Assembly (NCBI GenBank): GCA_014904845.1
Contig: MU119255.1
Coordinates: forward strand, 186,001-250,000
From: Acephala macrosclerotiorum
Lineage: Eukaryota; Ascomycota; Leotiomycetes; Helotiales; Mollisiaceae
DNA length: 64,000 nucleotides
Direction: 5' to 3'
In this document: positions 23,508 through 33,400 of the stretch, piece by piece
How the letters are laid out: every line of letters starts with the position of its first letter
How positions within the stretch are numbered: position 1 is the stretch's first letter
Position numbers and translations under genes: made by a program
The notes under the pieces: generated by a model
What the model was told of the DNA's origin: nothing
Seen by the model: the letters and a program-made list of their open reading frames with translations, nothing else
Databases searched by the model: none

Positions 23508-24962
23508 GCCTGTGTGATTAGGGTAATGATCTTCGCTAGGTGTTTTGGATCTGGTGGTGGAAATGAAAGAAATTTGTTCATGTTGAAAGTTTTTAGCCGG
23601 GATGAAAATGCATTGATGGGTGTTTCTTGGGCACTTGCTGTTGTGGATGATCTCTGCAAGTTGTATGTATGGTTTGGAATGACCGAGTACATACATTGTC
23701 TTGTCTGCTCACTGCAGCAAATCAAGCTCTCTTGCTGTTCGTTTCAATTATGTTCCATTCCTTTTCACGCTAAACGGCTGCCAGATTTGAGTTCAAGACC
23801 AAAAATGCCCGATAGATAGTTCCTAGAGTTCTAAGATCTCTCGATCACTCCGGCGCCGCCCTCTTCAAGATCTACCCGAAACTGCTAGTTAACGTAGCTA
23901 CCAGTAATGATGGCGCTCAAGTACTGTATTTCTTGCATTGTCATTTCCAAATCTGTTGCTTACGTTTATTTTCGTTTCGGTGTGTTGGAGGTTATCACTT
24001 TCTGCTTTGTCTTGCTGTCAATGTCTTAGAGTCAAACTCACCTGGTGTCGCGACGAGATGGCTGTACAATCCTCAAATTGTGCTGCTCCTTTATCCTAGA
24101 TTACGACAAGAAAGCTGTGTTTGCTACCAATGTATTATCGCTTTCGTCTGGTCATGCGATGAGAATCCTTGTTGTCGTCCGCTCCTCCAGCCTGTGATAT
24201 GCTACGAGGGGGGCCTTCGTTGCTAAATTTTCTTCATGATTGTTCAAGCCTCGACGGATTGACGTTGTCCAAGAAATGATTTTGGCCCCCAGTAGTAGCA
24301 ATGGAGCCAGTGTTTTGAGAAGTCTCCGAAGGTGCAGAATATGCTTGAGATTCCCACCCTGCCTTCTAGGCTCTTCTATAGCCGACAAAGCGGTCTACCT
24401 GATGTGGCTGAATGCCCGGCACGTACATTGGTCTACGGCATTCACATTCGAATGTCTAGACTCTAGTGAACAACTCGTGATATTCTCAAGTCCTCTAGGA
24501 TTATGTAGCATTGCTTCTGGGCCGAGCAGGCCTAGGGTGGTAGTTTCAACCACCCTTTCGGCGGAGAAGTTTCGTGGCGCTCGGGGGTACATTGCTCTCT
24601 GGATTGTTCCCGAGCAGTAAAAACAATGCGCTACTTCCTCTCATTGGGCCTATGTGTGCAGCAACATATGCGTATTCAGGTGCTGTGATGAATTTCCCCA
24701 GCCGAAGGATGCATTTTAAGTGGCCACTCCGTTTCCCAGCGACTTACAAAGCGCTCGGTGTTCAGCGTACAGTACGCTGAACACCGAATGCAATGTACAC
24801 AAAAGCGTGTCTCAATTCAGAATTGGTCAGCTTTTGACCAAAAGGATACTTTCCTGCAAGGCTTCAAAAGAACATTATTCTCTTCTAGATATATTACAAC
24901 CTATTCTTTCGTTACCTGTCGACTACAGAGGTACTTCACACAACGTCTCAACCAAACTTCAC
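23508..24962. other. Intergenic region with strong palindrome
   Basis: About 1.45 kb between AP-1 beta and the SDR pseudogene. Small frames occur on both strands (for example minus 24388-24152, 78 codons, basic and leucine-rich), but none resembles a known family. The only structured element seen is the palindrome at 24755. Confidence 0.45.
24755..24787. repeat. Perfect 16-bp palindrome with 1-nt centre
   Basis: The left arm TCGGTGTTCAGCGTAC is followed by a single A and then by its exact reverse complement, 33 bp in all. Such a perfect arm is not expected by chance in 1.5 kb. It may be a dyad-symmetric protein-binding site, a foldback element or the scar of an excised element. Confidence 0.9.
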
Positions 24963-25866
24963 CCATGCCTTCACTCGTATAATTCACAAAGCGCCCTCTC
25001 CTGCTATCTCACCAGATAATTCGTCCCTCTCCGTTGAGGGCAAATCGATCCTCATAACCGCTGGCGCAACGGGCATGGCCTGCCAATCGCTACTGCCTTC
25101 GCAGCTGCTTATGCCTCGAACCTCATTCTCTTCAGTCGTCGAGAGTCAGTTCTTCTCGCCGCTGCTGAGGAATTCAAGTCCGCATACCCTGCCACGAAAG
25201 TACATATCTATCCATGCGATGTAACGGATCAGACTCGAGTCCAGGAAGTGTTCAAAGATGTTAAAGACAAGATCGGCGAGCTAGACATCGTCGTTTCCTC
25301 GCATGCTCCACTTCAAAACCCTTACCCAGTCGCATCTGCTCCAGCTGCCTTGTTACTCGAGAATTTCAACAGCATCGTCCTCGAAAATGTTTACCTAATG
25401 AACGCCTTCCTAGAAGCCTCTCCACCATTACCTCCTTCCTCAAATGACAAAGGAAAAGAGCGAATCTTCATCAACGTCTCCTCTATAGTAGCGCACGTCC
25501 AGACACCCACCATAGCCGTCTATACCACCGCCAAAGCACCTATCGTCGCCCTGCTCCAACACTATCATATGGAATACTCGTCCCTCGGCTTACGAGTCCA
25601 CTCCCTTCACCCTGGAGCACATTTTACCGGAGTGCGAAAGCGTTCGGTGTCCCGGAAGATATGGTGCAATGGGATGAGAGGATTTTGCCAGGACGCTTCG
25701 TGCTTTGGTTGTGTAGTGAGAAGGCGGTATTTTTGAAGGGCAGGTTTGTGCATGCTAGTTGGGACACGGGGGGGGGGGTTGGAGAGTAGGAACAGGGAGT
25801 TTGAGGAACCCGGAACTTTTGATGTTGGGGTTGGTGGGGTGTGGTGGACATGAGGGTGGAGGGATT
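24963..25866 (+). pseudogene. Short-chain dehydrogenase/reductase, frameshifted
   Basis: Three frame-linked pieces reproduce an SDR. The first runs from AFTRIIHKAPSPAISP to SVEGKSILITAGATG, the start of the Rossmann glycine motif. After a one-base deletion near 25075 comes IATAFAAAYASNLILFSRRE, CDVTDQTRVQEVF, DIVVSS, FINVSSIVAH and the catalytic YTTAK (YxxxK), then LRVHSLHPG. A second shift near 25625 leads to AFGVPEDMVQWDERILPGRF, WLCSEKAVFLKGRFVHASWD. A third shift at the poly-G run (about 25770-25780) leads to NPELLMLGLVG. SDRs are NAD(P)-dependent oxidoreductases of small molecules; the substrate cannot be told. The upstream AUG is not evident. Coding quality remains high between the shifts, so the damage is recent or partly due to sequencing errors. 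Confidence 0.7.
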
Positions 25867-26624
25867 GAAGAAGTTGTGAGTTATATGGAGTTCAAGTTTC
25901 TTGAAGGCCAGTTTGTTTCAAATCTTCGTTGGCTGAGAGTCATGGGATTGTTATGGTGCCCATCAGCAGTGGGCAGAGTACGCAGAATTCGAATGTGCAA
26001 CGAGTCCGTGCCGCAGAATAATTGAGATTGCTCGTATATACTGGCTGGAGCTTTGATTTTGGGTTCAGGAACTGGTCGAGAAATTTTGGGCAGGAGTCTG
26101 CTTTCTCGACTTACACATGATATTCGTATGTCAAGTCACTCCCTCCGCGTTTTGACATTTACCTCTCTTTCCATATGGCGTCGCACCTTCCGAAAATTGG
26201 TTGTTGTTCTGCATCGTTCAAATCCGTTAGCCCGATATCTTCATCAACACTCTTTGAGAGTGGCATGAGTTGCGAGAGTGAAGTCGCGGCGCTAAATGCG
26301 CTGATCGAGCGTGACAATTTGCGCCACTCCACTGACACCTCTCCCGTTTTCCTTTTGCGGCTACTCTTCATGACTTATGCCGTGCTCTTAATATGGCTTT
26401 TTATACAGATGATTAAACTGATCTCACAATCCAATTGCAGTTTGGTGGCTTTGACAGTAGCTGAACACAACTTTTTTTTCCCTCCTCCCAAGGTCGGTTA
26501 GTAGGCTGGCCGCTTCTACTCAGGCGCTAATCACCCTCGGCTTACCCCAGTTCACCTGAACAGCCTGAACGCCATAGGGTACTATACAAAACAACGCAGC
26601 GTATATCGAACACTATAATTCTGT
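25867..26624. other. Intergenic region, one possible small membrane ORF
   Basis: A plus-strand ATG frame (26175-26501, 108 codons) has a single hydrophobic stretch (LLRLLFMTYAVLLIWLFIQM), and an opposing basic frame covers the same bases. No family resemblance supports either. Otherwise nothing was seen. Confidence 0.3.
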
Positions 26625-27526
26625 TTAAGGGACCATAATCCCGAACTTTCCATATGGAAAGTCCTCCAAAGTCGCCAAATACTGCCCCCAACCATCATCA
26701 ACCTCGCCCAGCTGCTCCTCCCTCCCAATCTTCACTAACCCCGTCCGTCCCGCAAGCACCAAGTTCAGTCTCTCCTTCCACTCAGCGAACAACCCAGGAT
26801 GCGGAACCCATACAGCCCTCATGCCAGCCCGTCGCCCAGCCTCTACACCAGGTACACTGTCCTCGAAGACCAGGCATTCCTCCCGCAGGATCTTTGGAGT
26901 TCCTTCCGGCAACTTATCGTTGATGGTTTGCAACGCAAGCAGATAGATATCTGGCGCCGGTTTCCCCCGTCCATGCTTCAGCCTCAGATCATCACCCAGA
27001 ATTCGGTGCTCCTCTAGCACGAGATCAAGAAGCTTCTTCGTCTCGGGCCTCGAGGCCTTGCGCTCATAATTATCCGTCTCGCTACTCGACGCCAGTGCGA
27101 TATGGATGGGCAGGCCATTGGTATTGTGTGCCTTCTTGAGATCAGATAAGAGTTGCATCGCGCCTGGGAGAGGCTCGCATTCCGGGAAGTGAAGTTGGAA
27201 CTGCTCGTTTTGCTCTGCTGCCCATTGCTCGCGGGAGATGGGGAGCTGAGCCCAGGCGTGGAAGGTATCACCATTGTTACTGCCGGGGACGCCCATCAGT
27301 TGGGCTTTGATAGACCAGGGGAGGCCTGGACGGCCGTATTTTTTGAGGACGTTGTCGGCGCATATGGTATAAATGTCTTCGGTGTTGAGCAAGAGGCCAT
27401 CCATGTCGAAGATGCAGGCCCGAATTGGGGGGAAGCTGGTAATAGATTGTCAGCCTTCTCTTTTTCTAGGGAAGCCGAGATCATGCGGGGTAATATGGGA
27501 TGTTACTCGGTCTTCGGGCGCACCAT
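26625..27526 (-). CDS. HAD-superfamily phosphatase (HDHD1/GS1-like)
   Basis: Two exons, 27526-27507 (only 20 nt) and 27435-26625, give 276 residues. The nucleophile motif is completed across the splice: PPIRACIFDMDGLLLNTEDIY (motif I, DxDG, with a C1 cap). Motif II is IALASSSETDN, the lysine of motif III lies in KHGRGKPAPDIYL, and motif IV is CLVFEDSVPGVEAGRRAGM. The cap sequence (KAQLMGVPG, QLPISREQWAAEQNEQFQ) resembles pseudouridine-5'-phosphatase/2-deoxyglucose-6-phosphatase-like enzymes, so a soluble sugar- or nucleoside-phosphate phosphatase is likely. Assignment to HAD is firm; the substrate is inference. The gene is convergent with nothing upstream and has a MITE-like element just beyond its 5' end. 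Confidence 0.88.
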
Positions 27527-27679
27527 TTCAGCCAATTCTCAACTCGAAGCTTCAACAGCTTTCAAAGCAAGGGCGGAGCGAATGTCGTCCGTCAGTTCAA
27601 GGTTGGATGATGGCTCGTGGATCTGGTGTGTTTAAGTGGGCATAGCGGAAGTGGCACTAGGACCCGCGTCCCCCCCTGA

Positions 27680-27855
27680 CCCCCCTGAATAAGACTCAGG
27701 TGGAGAATTGTAGGGCTGATTAGCAGCAAGGGGGTGTCTGCAAATAAGATAATAAACATGACCTCCACCAAAGAATCTTCGAGATTCCTACTGGCGCACC
27801 CCCATTGTCACTGCACAGACGCAAGGAGTCTCCACCTGAGGTTTATTCAGGGGGG
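27680..27855. mobile_element. MITE-like element with 27-bp terminal inverted repeats
   Basis: The left end CCCCCCTGAATAAGACTCAG continues into GTGGAGA. The right end, read in reverse complement, is the same except for two bases (25 of 27 identical). The 176-bp interior has no coding capacity but contains a small hairpin, GAATCT-TCG-AGATTC, at 27772-27786. Size, TIRs and intergenic position 150 bp upstream of the HAD gene fit a miniature inverted-repeat element. No target-site duplication is clear, and the first nine bases are also duplicated directly outside the left end. Confidence 0.6.
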
Positions 27856-28190
27856 ATAGTACTATCAATAGGAATCGTGTGAAATAAGGTTTGGTCCTGT
27901 GGAGCCTGAGGCTCCCGCGCTAAAACTTGCTGGCGGGTAACCGCTTCTCATCGTGCTAGCCTTACCTTCTTCCTTACTACATAGCTCCACCAATACAAGC
28001 AATACACTCAACACGCGCTTCAGGTCCGTGCACACTGCCCGTGAACCTCGCTGGAATTCACCTTCCCCTCTTTCTCACACGTCTATCAGGTCCTATTACG
28101 AGTTAAGAAATGGTCAGAGTTCGTAAACAGGTCTTTGTAAAGGATCTAAGGAATGATTCATCTTTTCTACGACACAACTTCTCGTTGTCA
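27856..28190. other. Intergenic, nothing seen
   Basis: Sequence between the MITE-like element and the 3' end of the fructosamine-kinase-like gene. It probably contains that gene's 3' UTR. No other feature is visible. Confidence 0.5.
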
Positions 28191-29656
28191 TCAATCGTTG
28201 CTTGCTCTTTCCGTCGTTTTATCAAAATTTTGTTCCTCCTCCCCCTCTTCTTCTTCTTCTTCTTCTTCTTCTTCATATAGATCGGCATCGTTATCATCCT
28301 TAGAGCTTTCTATCTGCTTGGGTACTGAGTCCCCTTTGAGACGTGCTAGAAGCTCTTCGTGGCAGAATCTAGTACAAAGGTCTTTCATGCCTTCGTAGAT
28401 CCTAGAAGTGAATCATAAGTAACTTGGTGCAAGCATTGGGAGATTCTACTGCGATGGAAGAGATTACCAAGGGGAAGTGCTGACTCACGCATCACGCTGC
28501 TTCAGTGCCGGGTAAAGAATGGCGGCACTTGTATTATATGTCATTGAGTACAGAAGATTCCTGGCATCCCAATCCTCTCCTGTTTTCCTGTCAGTTCGCT
28601 TCCAAGGCTCCACGCTGTGTACACACTTGGCTCAGAAGCAGGGAAGTTCCGCTGGTATTGCCGCACATATATCTTACTGCTGAGACGATGCCGAGGCGCC
28701 CGCCAGTTTCCCGTCTCGTACTCGTTGTGCGCGTGGAAGGACTTCGGGTCGAAGATAAACGGCTCGCCCGTTTCCGTATCCGTTGCCGTGTTCCCATCCC
28801 AAAGATCGCCGTGCACCAGGCAAGGTTCGATGTTTCTGCCATGACTTTGCAGAGGCTGTAACAGGCGCGGGATGACTCGGATCTTGGTGAAGTATTTGAT
28901 ATGCTCGAACTCTGGCCATAGTTCGTTCTTCTCGCCGTCGAGATCTAGGAGGTGACCGAGGAAGTTGCTGAATATTTCTTCCCATGAATCACTCCATCCG
29001 TCGTTGTGCTGCGGGATCGGGCCGGCCATGGTTTTCATGTGGAAGCCAAATTTGCCAGTTGGGGACACCGAGTTCTTGTGTAGCTCGGCGATGCGTTGAG
29101 TGAATCGAACGGGTTCAGGAGGCTGCTTACCTACTTCGCGGAACTCGGCCAGCAGGAAGTGGCAAGTCGGATCGCTTTTGTATGGCGCCCATGCGTATGG
29201 GCGCGGAGCGAGGTTTGGAGACGTGTTGTGGAGTGCCTTTAGGGACTCGAAATCTGCTTCGATCATGTGTGCGCTCATCTCATGTTTTATGGCCAAGAGG
29301 ATTGGCATTAGTGAGGTTGCTCTACAGGATGATTTGTGGTATATCTGGTTGACCTTGTGAAAGTAAGCCACAGTCTTGTTGTCTGGAGTACGGCAGACGA
29401 TCTTCGCAGTGCGTCCCCAAAGCGAGTTCCCGTAGGTGTTTGCATGGTCAACCGTTGTCCCCGGAATTGGGAGAGCTTAAGACCCCACTAGCATCAGTCA
29501 TCAGTTGACAGGCCGATGAGAATAACGGGCTCCTGAGAGAAGTTGCAAACCTGCGAGAACGTTTTCGTCAACGTCGAAATTCCCGCCGATTCTTGGGCCT
29601 TTGAATAGAGGGAATTTCGCCAAGTGCTCATCAACCAGCTCGGTTGCAGGGTCCAT
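28191..29656 (-). CDS. Fructosamine/ketosamine-3-kinase family protein
   Basis: Minus-strand exons start with 29656-29551 (MDPATELVDEHLAKFPLFKG) and 29475-29354 (TYGNSLWGRTAKIVCRTPD). The main body follows to about 28609. A 47-nt intron restores EDWDARNLLYSMTYN, and a last exon (about 28410-28191) begins IYEGMKDLCTRFC. Kinase hallmarks are EADFESLKALH in the small lobe, LAEFREVGKQP, the catalytic CLVHGDLWDGN (HGDxxxxN) and the metal-binding FDPKSFHAHNEYETGNWRAP. Family members phosphorylate sugars attached to protein amines and so trigger deglycation. A 75-nt in-frame stretch after YFHK has GT...AG ends and a CTAAT branch, and is probably an intron. The C-terminus carries an acidic tail with ten Glu, encoded by a TTC microsatellite, beyond the conserved core. 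Confidence 0.85.
28251..28275. repeat. TTC microsatellite coding for poly-Glu
   Basis: An uninterrupted run of TTC units encodes (on the minus strand) the poly-glutamate part of the kinase-like protein's C-terminal tail. It lies outside the catalytic core, so length variation would probably be tolerated. Confidence 0.8.
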
Positions 29657-30418
29657 GTTCGATGAGAAAAGGCTAAGAGCTTAAGGTTGTCGGACGACTG
29701 TGGTCGTTGAATTAAAATGCGTTCCCTTGTGAGTTGCGCGGAGAAGCTTGCTTGAGCTGGGAGAAACGCAGTTGAACTTGGTTGATAAGCACAAGTGAAG
29801 GTACGGGCGCTTGTTGCGGGATACCCCGCATCGCCAGCCAGTTTCACTTGCCGCCGTGCTCGGGGAGTTCGGGTCCACTAACCTCACTCCAGTACAGTAC
29901 TTTGTACACACCAGATCTGAGCCGTGTCGTGTGCGGTTCATGGGTCCCATTTCTCGTTCGATAAGACAGCAAGACAGGGCGCAAAGCGTCTCCGTGCTGT
30001 AGTGCAGGGTGGCTTCCGCGTCTGAGTGGAGAAATTGCTGTGGTATCCCACCTCAGGTGGGATTTTAGAGCCGCTACAATGCAAGGATTAGTTCTAGTGA
30101 GAGGCCAAGGTTGTGCCCACTTCAACCGCTCATCTGGCCCAACAGAGAGCAGCTTTCTTTGGTCTGTGTCGCAGCCTGCTTTCGTTCGAATCTAATAGTG
30201 CTGTATACCGCAGGCTGGCAGTGGTGCAAGGACCGAACCTGGTAGACGTCCTACGAAGCAATCTGCTAACGCTGAGCCTCCGGTCCCACGGCTCTCTCTC
30301 TCTCGGTAGATCATGTTACCGGCTCCACGCATTGAGCAAGTCTTGCGCAGCGCGCTCGCAACCTCCCCTACTGTGCGGCGGTCTAGAATCACATTGCAAA
30401 CTTGATCCTGCGCCAATT
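29657..30418. promoter_or_regulatory. Divergent promoter of kinase-like gene and NLR
   Basis: 762 bp between the start of the minus-strand kinase-like gene and the NLR start codon. It contains a perfect 9-bp palindrome with one central base at 30045-30063 (ATCCCACCT-C-AGGTGGGAT) and a short CT repeat near 30295. Which gene either element serves is unknown. Confidence 0.4.
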
Positions 30419-33400
30419 ATGGTAAGTGCAACATGCACTCTCCTCATATACTTTCTCGCATGCCCCCAGCACTAACTTCGATCTATTGTCTCACAGCTTC
30501 GTAAGATTGGCAGGCGACTTTCACCCCATAACTCTGATGTCTTGCAGAGTGATAGAGCCATAGACTCGAACGATACTTCCCTCGCCGTCGACATCGACGA
30601 TGACGATGACACTTCGAAAGATGATTGGCGTTCCTCTGAACCTGCCAGGCATCTCTCTCCTTCGTACTCTCTATTTACACCTTTGGCAGACGCACGGAGA
30701 ACACGGCACGCCTCCATCTCAACCGAAATCCCTCTCAGCAACCGATTACACCAACAAACACAAGGAACTATACTACCTGAGATCCTACCTCCCCTACTTG
30801 ACAATGTGGGTCTCAGTCTTGTTTATACATGTGGTGATCCTATTGTGGACCTCATCTTTGTCCACGGGCTAGGGGGCGCGTCCATCAGAACTTGGTCTTG
30901 GAAACGAGACCCCCAGAAGTTTTGGCCAAGCTGGCTCGGTCAAGAGGCAGACGTTTGCAATTCTAGGATCTTCACCTTTGGTTATGAGGCTGACATTTTT
31001 GGGGATAACACACCCTTGAACATTTTGGACTTTGCAAAAGCCCTGTTGTTCCAGATGAAAACGTATTCAAATGCGCAGAGTGTGAACAACCAGCCGATTG
31101 GGACGGTGAGCATTTTAAGTCTCCAAATTCAATGTTTCACCACTCATCAGCTATACCTAGTACCCTCTGATTTTTGTCATGCATTCTATGGGAGGATTGG
31201 TTGTCAAAAAGGTATCACAGACAGAATCCCCAATTCCATTTCGGGGAGGTCTAACTATTCTCAGGCATACATCATTGGCAAACATGACGACCAATATGCG
31301 CCTATCATATCTCAGATCCACGCCATGCTATTTCTCGCCACTCCTCATAGAGGTTCTTCATATGCCGACTATATGAATAACGTCTTGAGTACAACTCCTG
31401 GCTTTGCAGCCAAAATTTACGTGTCAGAGCTGGAGAAAGCTTCCACGTCATTGCAAGATATCAACGAACAGTTTCGTACCGTATGTGATGATATCAAGCT
31501 AGTTTCTTTGTATGAGAACCAGAAGACCAACATCGGACTGGGAATCAAAAAGATGGTATGCCATTCGATAGAAGTATGCCAGTAACACTACTAATAAAGA
31601 CCAAGATTGTTGACAGAGAGTCTGCCGTTCTCGGCTATCCAACCGAAATCTCGACTTACCTCGGTGCCGATCATCACGGCATGTGCAAATTTAGTGACAC
31701 AAATGACCCGAATTACAAGCAAGTAAGAGATCTTCTGCGCTTGTTTGTGAGCCCTTTTAAGCTCCTTGGTATGCGATTGAGCTGTCCTTCGTGTCTTGCA
31801 GATGAGTAGCTAATAAGATTAGTCGTGAGTCAATCAAAGGGCTGGGCCGTTTCCCACGCTACTAAGACAAAACTCGAAGAACTCCTTGGGATCCAGGAAG
31901 ACCCAGCGGATGATTTTGAAATCACCCGCGATCGAATTATGGAAGGATCTTGTCAGTGGATCCTTCGCCGCAAGACATATTCAGATTGGAAAGACACAAT
32001 GAGTGGTAATTCAAAAATTCTATGGCTCACAGGATTACCAGCAGCGGGGAAATCAATACTTTCCAGCTTCGTCATCGACTCTCTTCAGAAAGACTCATCT
32101 ATTGAGAACTGTTGTTACCATTTTTTCAAGTCTGAACATCAAACTAAGAGAACGATCGGTCAAATGCTTCGCAGTGTCGCCTACCAGGTCGCCATCTCCT
32201 CCCAGCTATTTCGAGAAAAATTACTCGAATTGTATGATTCAGGTACTTTACCCTTTGGCCGACAGAAGGTGAACACCATATGGGAAGCAATATTCGACGG
32301 CATCTTGTTTCGTCAAAGATTTGATGAACCCATTTACTGGATCCTTGATGGCCTTGATGAGGCCGATTGCCCCGAGGTGCTTGTTAGACTCCTTTCAAAA
32401 ATGCAGTCGAGCAATCGTTTCAGGATTCTGATAGTCAGTCGACCCATGAGAGACCTTGCAACGAGCTTTGGGAGTAACACACAGGTTGTCCATGATGAAA
32501 TATCCTTAGAAGATACTTGCGATGACATCAAAGCCTACACCACTTCAGTTATATCTGCCACTCTCCACTCCGGCAAGTTTCAAGACGATATATGCACCAA
32601 GGTGCTAGAAAAGGCTCATGGCTCATTCCTCTGGGTGTCTTTGGCGCTTGATCAATTGAAAAACAACTGGCATACAGAAAACGACGTTGGGCAGGTCTTG
32701 AATGATTTGCCTGGAGGCATGGAACCTCTATACGTACGAATGATGAATACAATCTCGAAACAGGCACCCAGGCCTCGCGCCATAGCTTTGAAGATTCTAA
32801 CGTGGACCGTCTGCGTATTCCGACCCCTTGAACTTGCAGAACTTGAGGTTGCTCTCGAATCAGAATTTGGCAATTTCCTCTGTCTCAAAGATACCGTCAG
32901 TCAGATATGCGGAAATTTCATCATCGTAGAGAAATCACGGGTGGCATTAATACACGACACTGCGCGTCACTTTTTGTTGCACAAGACTAGCGGGCTTCCG
33001 TTGACAATTGATCACCGTTTGGGTAACGAGCAGATTGCCTCAACATGTTTGAAATATCTCACGGACCCGAAGAAGAATTGGAGACATATCTTTGCTCTAG
33101 CACAGATGAACTATCCGCCTTCCGAGAGTCAGAAGAGAAGCCAGCATGTTACGTTGCATGGCACATATCCGTTTCTGTCCTACGCTGTGACATGGTGGAC
33201 ATATCATGTCAGCCTTGCTCCACCGCATACAGGCCTCGTCTCGCAAGTTCTTGAATTTCTAGAGCACTCTTGTCTAGTTTGGATTAATGCGATTGCCCTC
33301 CTTGGCGACATGGGGGCCTTGACTCGCGCAGCTCAGTATATTAAGTTATACGTCAAGAGAAAGAACCGAAAATCATCCATTGACTCGCTCATGAGCGTTA

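Noticed and set aside
23933..24620. Small frames on both strands between AP-1 beta and the SDR
   Set aside because: No conserved motif, overlapping on opposite strands, no splice sites that would extend them.
30170..30215. tRNA-like GTTCGAATC with GCCTGC/GCAGGC ends
   Set aside because: The T-arm stem does not pair, the acceptor is only 6 bp and no anticodon arm fits.
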